Of a stretch of 19,645 nucleotides of DNA, positions 1-8,306 are shown piece by piece. Position 1 is the first letter of the stretch; each line of letters starts with the position of its first letter. The notes under the pieces are model-generated. The model saw only the letters and a list, made by a program, of their open reading frames with translations, did not search any database and had not been told where the DNA came from. The stretch covers positions 1-19,645 of the forward strand of contig DAOWIX010000116.1 in the NCBI GenBank assembly GCA_030640695.1, in the 5' to 3' direction. The position numbers and the translations under genes are program-made. The stretch is from Deltaproteobacteria bacterium (lineage in GTDB: Bacteria; Desulfobacterota; Anaeroferrophillalia; Anaeroferrophillales; Tharpellaceae).

Positions 1-234
1 TACAAGGAGGCAATTCAACTGCTTACCAAATTCGAAGATATCACCCTGCTACAAGGAAACCAGCTTGAACGAGATCGGAAGTATCAAGTTGAAGTCCGTA
101 CCGAAATCAGGAAAGTGCGCCTCCCCTTCCACCTCGAATACCTATTTTTCTTCCTCTCAGCCTGGGATCGCAAGAGCAATAACTACACCATCGATATCCC
201 TGAACGCCTGATCAACGAAACCACCACGAGATAA
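1..234 (+). CDS. DUF4390 family protein, C-terminal part (5' end outside window)
   Basis: Frame 1 is open from the first base to a TAA at 232-234 and gives 77 residues. The visible part contains an L-P-F-H-L-E-Y segment followed by F-F-F-L-S-A-W-D, which resembles the C-terminal half of DUF4390 proteins, small presumably exported proteins of unknown function found in deltaproteobacteria. From what is known of these genomes, DUF4390 genes commonly sit directly before an NtrY-like kinase, and that is the arrangement here: the next gene begins 2 bases after the stop. The N-terminus, including any signal peptide, lies outside the window, so export cannot be checked. The tight spacing suggests co-transcription with ntrY and perhaps a part in sensing by it, which is inference only. 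Confidence 0.75.
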   Translation, partial: YKEAIQLLTKFEDITLLQGNQLERDRKYQVEVRTEIRKVRLPFHLEYLFFFLSAWDRKSNNYTIDIPERLINETTTR

Positions 235-236
235 CT

Positions 237-2489
237 TTGCCCTCCATCCTCCCTACAACCAGTCAGGAAATCAGCCACCTCGCCAACAAAGACCGCAAAC
301 GTCGACGGCGAGAGATAATCATTATCTGCATCCTGACGATCATTATTGCCGCCCTCTTCTACATCGAGATGAATCTGCCCAACCTGCCGACGGATCTCCC
401 AATCCTCGGCAACGTCATTGTTTTCGCCCTCATCAACATCAACATAATCCTCCTGCTTCTGTTGATTTTTCTAATTCTGCGTAACCTCATCAAACTCCTC
501 TTGCAGAGAAAACGCAAGATCGTCGGTTTTCGCCTGCGGACCAAACTGGTTGTCGCTTTCATCTCACTTTCACTCTTTCCCACAATCCTTCTCTTTGTCG
601 CCGCCACCGGTTTCATTCGCTTCAGCCTTGACAACTGGTTTTCGACCAATTTCGAAGCTTCCCTTGACGCTTCCCTGATTGTCGCCCAGGAGTATTACGA
701 CAACCTACGGAACCAAAACCAGACTTTTGCCGCTGCCATTGCCACCGAAACTACTCGCAAAGGACTCCTAATCGGCGAACAGGAAAACCTTGCCCAAACC
801 CTTGTCGAACTGAAACGTGCGGAATTTTCGCTTGATGCAATCGCCATAATCCCACAACCCGGACCTGCTCTTGCGTGCGCTCTCAGCCTGAGCGACAAGC
901 TCAGCAAGGAACACTTTCAAGCCGGCATCGACTTAGGCAACCGCCCCCCACCCAAAGATCGCGTGGTACCATTAAATAATGGCGCAGTCATGGTACAAGG
1001 TTGGGCTCCAATATTTTCGGTCTGGCAGGGTGATGAGGTTATCGCTCTGGTGGTCACGGTAAAATTCATACCCGCCAAGCTCGCCCTGCAGATGCAGAGC
1101 ATTTCGGAGAGGTATACCGCTTACAAAGAAGCCAAGAACTTGGAACTCTACATCAAGAGCAACTACATTTTAACCTTTGTTCTGATTACGGCCTTGATCA
1201 CTTTTATATCAATCTGGTTTGGCTTCTACCTGGCCAAAGACATTACTGCACCGGTGCATGAATTAGCCCTGGCAACCCGGGAGATTGCCGGTGGCAACCT
1301 CGATTTCAGTATCGACATGGTCGCCAGCGACGAACTCGGAATCCTCGTTGATTCATTCAACAGCATGACCGAAAAACTCCTCAAGAGCCGCGAAGAGAGC
1401 GAAATTGCCCATCAAGAGATGAGCCGCATCAGCCTGGAACATGCCCAAAGACGTCGCTACATTGAAATCATCCTCGAAAATATCAATACTGGAGTCATCG
1501 CCATTGACCGCAGCGGTCGCATCACCACCATTAACCGAGCTGCGGAAAAGATCTTTGCCCTCTCGGCAGAAGCGGTGCAGGGTAAAAATTACCGTGACAT
1601 ATTCCATCAGGAGCTCATCCAGAAAATTCGTCAATACCTGAAAGAGAGCCAGAACGACCCTCAAAAAGAGAGCAGTATCGAATTGACCATTCCTGACCAC
1701 AACCGCTATATTGCGGTCCACTTTAGTCCATTTTACGGTGAATCTGAAACCTACACCGGCATGCTGGTTCTGATCAATGACATGACCGAGCTGGTCAAGG
1801 CCCAAAAAACTGTCGCCTGGCGTGAGGTCGCCCGCCGCATCGCCCATGAAATTAAAAACCCTTTAACCCCGATCGCTCTCTCAGCCCAACGAATTCAACG
1901 CAAATACAGCGGCTTGACCGAAGAGGGCGACCATGTTTTAAAAGATTGCACAACCACCATTGTCCGCCAGGTCAACGACTTAAAATCATTGGTTAACGAG
2001 TTTTCCAGCTTCGCCCGCATGCCCCAGGCCAACCCCACACTGCAGAACTTGAACCTGATCATCGAAGAGTCACTCATTCTTTACCGCCAGAGCCACAACC
2101 GGATCAAGTTCACATTTGAACCGGACTTAAGAATCACCGATTTCCATCTCGACCAAGAACAGATCAAGCGGGTCATGACTAATCTCGTCGACAACGCTCT
2201 GGCGGCAATCCAGAAAATTGACGACGGTCATATCTGGATTGCCACCAGACTTGACAAAAGTTTGGAAATGGTTATTATCGAACTCAATGATAATGGCCCG
2301 GGAATCGACGAAAAAACCCAGGCCCGTCTTTTTGAACCCTATTTTTCCACCAAAAAGAGAGGAACCGGCCTCGGTTTAACAATCGTCAAAACCATCATCA
2401 ACGACCATCGGGGCTTTATTCGAGTGCGGGAGAACCATCTCAAGGGTACCTGCTTCGTAATTGAGTTACCCATCATAAAAAACATATGA
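237..2489 (+). CDS. ntrY: NtrY-like membrane sensor histidine kinase
   Basis: The 750-residue protein has the NtrY layout. Three N-terminal membrane segments lie at about 26-45, 58-85 and 104-127, then an extracytoplasmic region to about 308, a fourth membrane segment at about 309-333, a HAMP linker (334-387), a PAS domain (about 405-518), and a kinase core. The core has the H-box at 531-542 with phospho-acceptor His537 (A-H-E-I-K-N-P), an N-box Asn653, G1 box D-N-G-P-G-I (685-690) and G2 box G-T-G-L-G-L (709-714). The start is a TTG two bases after the DUF4390 stop. The first in-frame ATG (codon 45) would delete the first membrane segment, so TTG is preferred although no good Shine-Dalgarno is seen. 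The stop overlaps the ntrX start (ATGA). The protein probably autophosphorylates in response to an envelope or nitrogen/redox signal and passes phosphate to NtrX. The signal is unknown. Confidence 0.9.
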   Translation: MPSILPTTSQEISHLANKDRKRRRREIIIICILTIIIAALFYIEMNLPNLPTDLPILGNVIVFALININIILLLLLIFLILRNLIKLLLQRKRKIVGFRLRTKLVVAFISLSLFPTILLFVAATGFIRFSLDNWFSTNFEASLDASLIVAQEYYDNLRNQNQTFAAAIATETTRKGLLIGEQENLAQTLVELKRAEFSLDAIAIIPQPGPALACALSLSDKLSKEHFQAGIDLGNRPPPKDRVVPLNNGAVMVQGWAPIFSVWQGDEVIALVVTVKFIPAKLALQMQSISERYTAYKEAKNLELYIKSNYILTFVLITALITFISIWFGFYLAKDITAPVHELALATREIAGGNLDFSIDMVASDELGILVDSFNSMTEKLLKSREESEIAHQEMSRISLEHAQRRRYIEIILENINTGVIAIDRSGRITTINRAAEKIFALSAEAVQGKNYRDIFHQELIQKIRQYLKESQNDPQKESSIELTIPDHNRYIAVHFSPFYGESETYTGMLVLINDMTELVKAQKTVAWREVARRIAHEIKNPLTPIALSAQRIQRKYSGLTEEGDHVLKDCTTTIVRQVNDLKSLVNEFSSFARMPQANPTLQNLNLIIEESLILYRQSHNRIKFTFEPDLRITDFHLDQEQIKRVMTNLVDNALAAIQKIDDGHIWIATRLDKSLEMVIIELNDNGPGIDEKTQARLFEPYFSTKKRGTGLGLTIVKTIINDHRGFIRVRENHLKGTCFVIELPIIKNI

Positions 2490-3865
2490 AAAAAACTATA
2501 CTCATCATCGATGACGAACCCGCGATCCGCCAATCAATGAGTGACATTTTCAGCGACGAAGGCTATACCGTCATCTGCGCCGAAGACGGCAGCCAAGCTT
2601 TGAGCTTGCTTGAAAAAGAGACCCCCGACCTGATGTTTCTTGATATCTGGCTCCCGGACAGTGACGGCTTAAAGCTTTTACCGGGACTTAAAAAGGAGCA
2701 CCCTCAAGTTCCCATCATCATGATCTCCGGTCACGGTACTATTGAAACTGCCGTCCAGGCAACCAAGATGGGCGCCTTTGATTTTATTGAAAAACCCCTT
2801 TCACTGGACAAGCTGGTGATTACCGCCAGTAACGCCTTAACCATCTCCCGCCTCCAGGAGGAGAATGTTCGCCTTAAGGAGATGTATAGTGAAAATCGCC
2901 TGATCGGTAACTGCAAAAGCATTAACCGACTTAAGGAGCAGATCAGAATTATAGCTCCGACCGATGGCTGGGTTCTGGTGATCGGCGAGAACGGCACCGG
3001 CAAAGAACTTGTAGCCCGGGAGATTCATCGTTTAAGTAGCCGCCACGAACGCCCTTTCGTTGACGTCAACTGCGCCGCCATCCCCGACAACCTGATTGAA
3101 TCGGAACTTTTCGGCTATGAAAAAGGCGCCTTCACCGGGGCTGATCGGCGACAAAAAGGAAAATTTGAGCAGAGTCATGAGGGCACCATTTTCCTCGATG
3201 AGATTGGCGACATGAGCCTTAACACCCAGGCCAAAATACTCCGAGTCCTACAGGAGAAAGCCTTTACCCGTTTAGGAAGCAGCAACAGTATCCCCATTGA
3301 TGTCCGCATCATCGCCGCCACCAACAAAGATCTCGAAGAAGAGATCGCCCAAGGAAATTTTCGCCAGGATCTTTTTTACCGCCTCAACGTTCTGCCGATC
3401 CAAGTTCCACCTTTAAGAAATCGCAGTGAAGACATCCCCATACTGGCTGAAAGCTTTCTCAGCAACTACTACAACAACCATGGCGGCACCTTCAAACATC
3501 TGGCCCCCGAGGTTATCAACCAACTCAAAAGCTACCACTGGCCCGGTAACGTTCGTGAGCTCAAAAATCTGATGGAACGACTCTCCATCATGTGCGCCAC
3601 CGAACTCGTCAAGATCAATGACCTACCTCCCTACCTGAGAACAGGGGGGCAGTTAGCCTGCGACCCTCAAGACAATCTATTATGGAATAACCTTCTTGAA
3701 TCCAACTCCTTCACCGAGGCCGTTAAAAATTTTGAAAAACTCTATCTAACCAACAAACTCCATCAGAACGACTGGAATATTTCAAAAACAGCTACCCTGA
3801 TCGGGGCAACCAGGCGCAACCTGCATCGCAAGATCAACGCCCTGAACATCTCACAAATGGATTGA
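2486..3865 (+). CDS. ntrX: NtrX-like sigma-54-dependent response regulator
   Basis: The 459-residue protein is a full bacterial enhancer-binding protein. The receiver domain (1-120) has D9/D10, phospho-acceptor Asp53 and Lys103. The AAA+ domain has Walker A G-E-N-G-T-G-K-E (167-174), an intact sigma-54-contacting G-A-F-T-G-A loop (214-219) and Walker B T-I-F-L-D-E (234-239). A Fis-type helix-turn-helix lies at about 425-455 (N-I-S-K-T-A-T-L-I-G-A-T-R-R-N-L-H-R-K). It should drive open-complex formation at sigma-54 promoters after phosphorylation by the kinase encoded just upstream, whose last codons overlap its start by 4 bases. The intact GAFTGA distinguishes it from those alphaproteobacterial NtrX proteins that lack the loop. 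Target promoters cannot be told from this window. The NtrX name, rather than another NtrC-family member, rests on the NtrY neighbour and domain order. Confidence 0.9.
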   Translation: MKKTILIIDDEPAIRQSMSDIFSDEGYTVICAEDGSQALSLLEKETPDLMFLDIWLPDSDGLKLLPGLKKEHPQVPIIMISGHGTIETAVQATKMGAFDFIEKPLSLDKLVITASNALTISRLQEENVRLKEMYSENRLIGNCKSINRLKEQIRIIAPTDGWVLVIGENGTGKELVAREIHRLSSRHERPFVDVNCAAIPDNLIESELFGYEKGAFTGADRRQKGKFEQSHEGTIFLDEIGDMSLNTQAKILRVLQEKAFTRLGSSNSIPIDVRIIAATNKDLEEEIAQGNFRQDLFYRLNVLPIQVPPLRNRSEDIPILAESFLSNYYNNHGGTFKHLAPEVINQLKSYHWPGNVRELKNLMERLSIMCATELVKINDLPPYLRTGGQLACDPQDNLLWNNLLESNSFTEAVKNFEKLYLTNKLHQNDWNISKTATLIGATRRNLHRKINALNISQMD

Positions 3866-3867
3866 CA

Positions 3868-5766
3868 ATGCATACTAACAACAACAACAACTATAACGCC
3901 GATGCAATTGAAGTTCTGAAAGGACTTGACCCGGTTAAACTTCGGCCGGGAATGTACACCGACACCACCCGGCCCAACCATCTCGCCCAGGAAGTTATTG
4001 ACAACAGTGTCGATGAAGCAATTGCCGGGTTTGCTAATCGCCTTGATGTCACCCTCCACCATGACAACTCAATCGAGGTAAGAGACAATGGCCGGGGCAT
4101 GCCGGTAGATATTCACCCCGAAGAGAAAGTGCCGGGCATTGAGTTAATTCTCACAAGACTTCATGCCGGAGCTAAATTCACGCAGAAAAACTACCAGTTC
4201 TCCGGCGGCCTGCACGGCGTCGGAGTTTCGGTCGTCAACGCCCTTTCCGAACGTCTTGAAGTAGAAGTCCGCCGTGATGGTGGTCGTTTCATCTGTGCCT
4301 ACGCGAATGGCGAGGCAACCGAACCGTTAACCAGAACGGAAAATATCGGCCGCCGCAACTCGGGCACCAGCATCCACTTCTGGCCCAATCCGAAATATTT
4401 TGATTCCGTAAAATTCTCCGCCACTAAACTGGTTCACGCCCTGCGTGCCAAAGCCGTCCTCTGTCCAGGCCTGCAAGACAGTTTTAAAGACGATGTCAAC
4501 AACGAGACTTACGAATGGCACTTCATCGACGGTCTTTCCGACTATCTCAAACAGAGTCTAGGCAGCTCCCTACAGTTACCAACCCCACCCTTTACCCATA
4601 AATTCAAAGGTGAGTATGAAAGTGTTAGCTGGGCTCTCTCCTGGCTACCCGAGGGGGGCGAACTGATTAACGAAAGCTATGTCAACCTGATCCCTACCTC
4701 ACAAGGTGGCACCCATGTAAACGGCCTGCGTAGCGGACTCCTGACCGCCTTGAAAGAGTTTTGCGATTTCCGTAACCTCCTACCCCGAGGCGTCAAACTC
4801 TCTCCCGAAGACAGCTGGGAAAATTGCTGCTACATCATCTCTTTAAAGATGCCGGAACCACAATTTTCAGGTCAGACCAAAGAGCGCCTCACTTCGAGAG
4901 AGAGCGCCTCATTTATCTCCGGAGTCGTCAAGGACTCTTTCAGTCTATGGCTCAATGAACATCCAGCCATAGGGGAAGAGCTCGCCACCCTGGTCATCAC
5001 CAATGCCCAAAAACGCCAACGAGCAGCCAAAAAAGTTGAACGCAAAAAAATCACCAACGGCCCGGCCCTGCCTGGAAAATTGGCTGACTGCGTCAGTCAG
5101 GATCCGGCTTTAAGTGAGCTTTTTCTAGTCGAGGGAGACTCCGCCGGAGGTTCCGCAAAGCAGGCTAGAGATCGCAATTTCCAAGCGGTCATGCCTTTGC
5201 GGGGCAAAATTCTTAACACTTGGGAGAGTGATGTTGAAATCATCATGGCTTCCAAGGAAATTCACGACATCTCAGCGGCTATCGGAGTCGACCCGGGCTC
5301 ATCCAGACTCGACGATCTCCGCTACAGCAAGATCTGCGTCTTAGCCGACGCCGACTCCGACGGACTCCATATCGCGACTCTGATCTGCGCCCTTTTCCTG
5401 CGACATTTTAAACCACTGGTAACTGCCGGACATCTTTACATTGCCATGCCTCCGCTCTACCGTATAGACCGAGGCAAAGAGGTCTACTACGCTCTTGATG
5501 AAGCGGAAAAAAATGGACTTCTAGATCGTCTAAAAGGTGAAAAAAAGGCTGGCAAGATAAACCTACAAAGGTTCAAAGGCTTAGGCGAGATGAATCCCTT
5601 ACAGCTGCGAGAAACCACCATGGCCTCAGAAACCCGACGCCTGGTGCGCCTGAACCTAGATCATGAAGAAGAAGATTTCAAGGTCATGGATATGATGCTG
5701 GCCAAAAAAAGATCCGGTGACCGACGACAGTGGCTGGAGAACAAAGGCTGCTTGACAGAAGGATGA
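3868..5766 (+). CDS. parE: DNA topoisomerase IV subunit B
   Basis: The 632-residue protein is close in length and sequence to enterobacterial ParE (about 630). An N-terminal GHKL ATPase domain carries R-P-G-M-Y-T-D-T-T-R-P-N-H, E-V-I-D-N-S-V-D-E-A with the catalytic Glu, D-N-G-R-G-M-P and the G-G-L-H-G-V-G lid. A transducer domain follows, then a TOPRIM domain with V-E-G-D-S-A-G-G-S-A and the metal-binding D-A-D-S-D-G. It lacks the large insertion found in many GyrB proteins, and the gene pairs with parC downstream, which supports ParE over GyrB. The ATG at 3868 is chosen over an in-frame TTG at 3862. It begins 2 bases after the ntrX stop with no visible Shine-Dalgarno, so translation may rely on coupling to ntrX. 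An (AAC)5 run at 3877-3891 encodes five asparagines near the N-terminus. With ParC it decatenates sister chromosomes. Confidence 0.93.
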   Translation: MHTNNNNNYNADAIEVLKGLDPVKLRPGMYTDTTRPNHLAQEVIDNSVDEAIAGFANRLDVTLHHDNSIEVRDNGRGMPVDIHPEEKVPGIELILTRLHAGAKFTQKNYQFSGGLHGVGVSVVNALSERLEVEVRRDGGRFICAYANGEATEPLTRTENIGRRNSGTSIHFWPNPKYFDSVKFSATKLVHALRAKAVLCPGLQDSFKDDVNNETYEWHFIDGLSDYLKQSLGSSLQLPTPPFTHKFKGEYESVSWALSWLPEGGELINESYVNLIPTSQGGTHVNGLRSGLLTALKEFCDFRNLLPRGVKLSPEDSWENCCYIISLKMPEPQFSGQTKERLTSRESASFISGVVKDSFSLWLNEHPAIGEELATLVITNAQKRQRAAKKVERKKITNGPALPGKLADCVSQDPALSELFLVEGDSAGGSAKQARDRNFQAVMPLRGKILNTWESDVEIIMASKEIHDISAAIGVDPGSSRLDDLRYSKICVLADADSDGLHIATLICALFLRHFKPLVTAGHLYIAMPPLYRIDRGKEVYYALDEAEKNGLLDRLKGEKKAGKINLQRFKGLGEMNPLQLRETTMASETRRLVRLNLDHEEEDFKVMDMMLAKKRSGDRRQWLENKGCLTEG

Positions 5767-5807
5767 ACTAAGTGATTTTAACAAGAGCACTCAATAATTG
5801 TGTTTTT

Positions 5808-5936
5808 GTAACTATTCAGCGTAAGTAAAAAAGTGTCAAATATTGATATTTTTAGCAAATTCTGGGGACACAACCTGATTCTCCGAAGGAAATCGGGATT
5901 GTGTACCCTGAATTTGCGGGTTGGCTGAATAGTTAC
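5808..5936. repeat. Nested palindromic element (REP/MITE-like) between parE and parC
   Basis: An exact 13-base inverted repeat (GTAACTATTCAGC at 5808-5820 and its complement at 5924-5936) encloses a second, longer imperfect inverted repeat. Left arm 5855-5880 begins GCAAATTCTGGGGACACAA. The right arm 5891-5917, read in complement, begins GCAAATTCAGGGTACACAA. The central stretch 5881-5890 can close with a TCC/GGA stem around GAA. The whole could fold into one long hairpin. It contains no ORF and is not followed by a T-run typical of an intrinsic terminator at its outer edge. The GGGGACAC core and palindromic form resemble REP sequences mobilised by IS200/IS605-like transposases, but no transposase is nearby and the family was not identified. 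It may alternatively act as an attenuator between parE and parC. Confidence 0.7.
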
Positions 5937-5946
5937 GTGTTTTTTT

Positions 5947-5962
5947 GAATTTAATAAAATTC
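5947..5962. repeat. Short AT-rich palindrome upstream of parC
   Basis: GAATTT-AATA-AAATTC is a perfect 6-base inverted repeat with a 4-base centre. It overlaps a possible -10 hexamer TAAAAT (5955-5960) for a parC promoter. No convincing -35 is visible at the proper spacing (GTTACG at 5932-5937 is poor). It could be an operator or part of an AT-rich promoter region. The evidence is the sequence pattern only. Confidence 0.3.
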
Positions 5963-5969
5963 GTGTGGA

Positions 5970-6027
5970 GTTGTCAGTGCCCAGTCGCCAGTGCTTTACT
6001 GACGACTGACCACTGACGACTGACAAC
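5970..6027. repeat. 7-base-period CAGT/ACTG palindrome next to the parC ribosome binding site
   Basis: The left half has three NNNCAGT heptads (5971-5995: TTGTCAGT, GCCCAGT, CGCCAGT). The right half has four ACTGACN heptads (5998-6026: ACTGACG, ACTGACC, ACTGACG, ACTGACA). The ends match exactly as an inverted repeat (GTTGTCAGT at 5970-5978 with ACTGACAAC at 6019-6027), so the tract can form an imperfect hairpin. It abuts the AGGA (6028-6031) before the parC ATG. Heptad repeats of related sequence are known as dispersed short tandem repeats in some bacterial genomes. Whether this belongs to such a family is not established here. Confidence 0.7.
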
Positions 6028-6035
6028 AGGACATC

Positions 6036-8303
6036 ATGACTCAAGATACCCAGACCATTATGAACGAGTGCGAAAGCCAATTTCTCGGCCAATTCACTGA
6101 GAAGGCTTATCTCGAATATGCCATGTACGTCATCCTTGACCGGGCCCTGCCCAATATTGGTGATGGCCTTAAACCGGTTCAACGACGGATTGTCTACGCG
6201 ATGTCGGAACTGGGCTTAAAAGCGGGTGCCAAATACAAGAAATCAGCCCGTACCGTCGGTGATGTTTTAGGCAAATTTCACCCCCACGGCGACTCCGCCT
6301 GCTACGAAGCCATGGTTTTGATGGCCCAGCCTTTCACCTACCGTTACCCCCTGGTTGACGGGCAGGGCAACTGGGGAGCCCCTGATGACCCAAAATCTTT
6401 TGCCGCAATGCGCTATACTGAGTCTCGGCTTTCACCCTATGCCAATCTGCTTTTAAGTGAACTGGCCCAAGGCACGGTTGAGTGGGGCGATAACTTTGAC
6501 GGCACTCTCAAGGAACCAAAACTTTTACCAGCCCGCCTCCCCAACATTCTCTTAAATGGCAGTACCGGAATAGCGGTCGGCATGGCAACTGACATTCCAC
6601 CGCACAATTTGAGTGAAGTCGCTACGGCTTGCATCCACCTGCTCGACCATCCCGAAGCGACAACCGCTGAACTCTGCAAATTCATCATGGGGCCTGACTT
6701 CCCCTCTCATGCCGAGATCATCACACCCCGTCAGGAGATCATAAAAATCTACGAAAAAGGCAACGGCTCCTTGAAAATGCGGGCTGTCTACCAAAAGGAA
6801 GAGAATGACATCGTTATTACAGCCCTGCCCCACCAGGCTTCAGGAGCCCGGGTCATGGAGCAGATTGCGGCCCAGATGCAAGCCAAAAAATTGCCCATGG
6901 TTGCCGATTTAAGGGATGAATCAGACCATGAAGAGCCAGTTCGCTTAGTCATAATTCCCCGCTCGAACCGAATTGACGTCGAACTTTTAATGGCTCACCT
7001 TTTTGCCACTACCGATCTTGAAAAAAACTATCGAGTCAACCTCAACCTGATTGCTCTAAACGGACGCCCCCGCGTCATGGGCCTCTCCGAGCTGCTCAAC
7101 GAATGGCTAACTTTCCGCACTGATGTGGTACGCCGCCGTCTCAACTTTCGCCTAGAGAAGGTTCTTGCCCGCCTGCATATTCTGGCCGGTTTACTGGTCG
7201 CCGTTCTAAATCTTGATGAAGTCATTGAAATCATACGCAACAATGACCGACCCAAGCCCATACTTATTGAGCGGTTCACCTTAAGCGAAGAGCAAGCCGA
7301 AGCAATTTTGGAACTCAAGCTGCGCCATCTGGCTAAACTTGAAGAGATGAAAATCAGAGGTGAAGAGGGAGAGCTGGAAAAAGAGCGCAAAAGTCTGGAA
7401 GATATCCTCGCTTCAAGCCGTAAGCTTAAAAGCCTGATCCGTAAAGAGATAAAAGCCGACGCTAAACGCTATGGCGATGAACGCCGTTCGCCAACCGTCA
7501 CCCGCAGTGAAGCCCAGGCCTTAAGCACAACCGACCTGCTGCCAACCGAAGCAATCACAGTCATTATCTCCGACAAAGGTTGGGTCAGAGCTGCCAAAGG
7601 ACATGACATTGACCCTGAAAAGATCAACTACCGGGCCGGGGACAGTTTCAAAACATCCGTACCTGGACGCAGTAACCAAGCAGTCATATTCCTAGCTACT
7701 AATGGCCGCTGCTACACCCTTGCATCCCACACCCTGCCTTCGGCCCGGAGCCACGGAGAACCTTTAAGCGGACGCCTACAGCTTGAAAACGAAAGTCCCA
7801 TCGAACATCTACTGATGGGAGAGGCGGATGAACTTTTCCTGCTGGCATCCGACAACGGTTATGGCTTTATCACCCATCTGGGTGAATTACTCAGCAAAAA
7901 CCGCAATGGCAAAGCAATTCTGACTCTCCCAACCTCAGCTCTGCCGTTACCACCCTTACGTTTAAAAAACCTGCAGGAGGAGCAATTGGCCGCTCTGAGC
8001 AGTAGCGGTCGCATGATTATTTTCCCACTATCGCAGCTCCCGCTTATGGCCCGGGGAAAAGGCAACAAGATCATAAGTCTCAATCCAGGCAGCAACCAGT
8101 CCGAAACCGAAACCTTAAAAAACATCGTCATTCTGCCAGCCAATGCCGCGTTAAGAATTCACGCCGGACGTCGCCACTTAACCCTCAAGAAAGATAGCCT
8201 TAATGACTATTTCAGCAACCGGGGACGCCGCGGCAAGATGCTGCCCCGCGGCCTGCAGAAAGCCGACAGGATCGAGGTTATCAAGGAGAGCAATCAAGAG
8301 TAA
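6036..8303 (+). CDS. parC: DNA topoisomerase IV subunit A
   Basis: The 755-residue product matches E. coli ParC (752) in length and motif order. The N-terminal breakage-reunion domain has Y-L-E-Y-A-M-Y-V-I-L-D-R-A-L-P, the F-H-P-H-G-D-S-A-C-Y-E-A quinolone-region segment and the catalytic Tyr127 in F-A-A-M-R-Y-T-E-S-R-L. Ser87 and Glu91 correspond to E. coli Ser80 and Glu84, so the usual quinolone-target residues are wild type. The tower and coiled-coil region carries an E-L-K-L-R-H-L-A-K-L-E segment, and a C-terminal beta-pinwheel-like part follows. The ATG at 6036 follows AGGA at 6028-6031 with a short 4-base gap. A later ATG (6060) is possible but would trim residues present in ParC relatives. 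It cuts and reseals DNA, with ParE supplying ATP hydrolysis. It is separated from parE by a 269-base repeat-bearing spacer and so may have its own promoter. Confidence 0.93.
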   Translation: MTQDTQTIMNECESQFLGQFTEKAYLEYAMYVILDRALPNIGDGLKPVQRRIVYAMSELGLKAGAKYKKSARTVGDVLGKFHPHGDSACYEAMVLMAQPFTYRYPLVDGQGNWGAPDDPKSFAAMRYTESRLSPYANLLLSELAQGTVEWGDNFDGTLKEPKLLPARLPNILLNGSTGIAVGMATDIPPHNLSEVATACIHLLDHPEATTAELCKFIMGPDFPSHAEIITPRQEIIKIYEKGNGSLKMRAVYQKEENDIVITALPHQASGARVMEQIAAQMQAKKLPMVADLRDESDHEEPVRLVIIPRSNRIDVELLMAHLFATTDLEKNYRVNLNLIALNGRPRVMGLSELLNEWLTFRTDVVRRRLNFRLEKVLARLHILAGLLVAVLNLDEVIEIIRNNDRPKPILIERFTLSEEQAEAILELKLRHLAKLEEMKIRGEEGELEKERKSLEDILASSRKLKSLIRKEIKADAKRYGDERRSPTVTRSEAQALSTTDLLPTEAITVIISDKGWVRAAKGHDIDPEKINYRAGDSFKTSVPGRSNQAVIFLATNGRCYTLASHTLPSARSHGEPLSGRLQLENESPIEHLLMGEADELFLLASDNGYGFITHLGELLSKNRNGKAILTLPTSALPLPPLRLKNLQEEQLAALSSSGRMIIFPLSQLPLMARGKGNKIISLNPGSNQSETETLKNIVILPANAALRIHAGRRHLTLKKDSLNDYFSNRGRRGKMLPRGLQKADRIEVIKESNQE

Positions 8304-8306
8304 TTG

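Noticed and set aside
1353..1847. 164-codon minus-strand frame within ntrY
   Set aside because: It is a shadow of the conserved PAS and H-box coding region, with no independent support.
3877..3891. (AAC)5 microsatellite at the start of parE
   Set aside because: It is short, in frame and codes for asparagines. A unit change would not shift the frame, so a switching role is unlikely.
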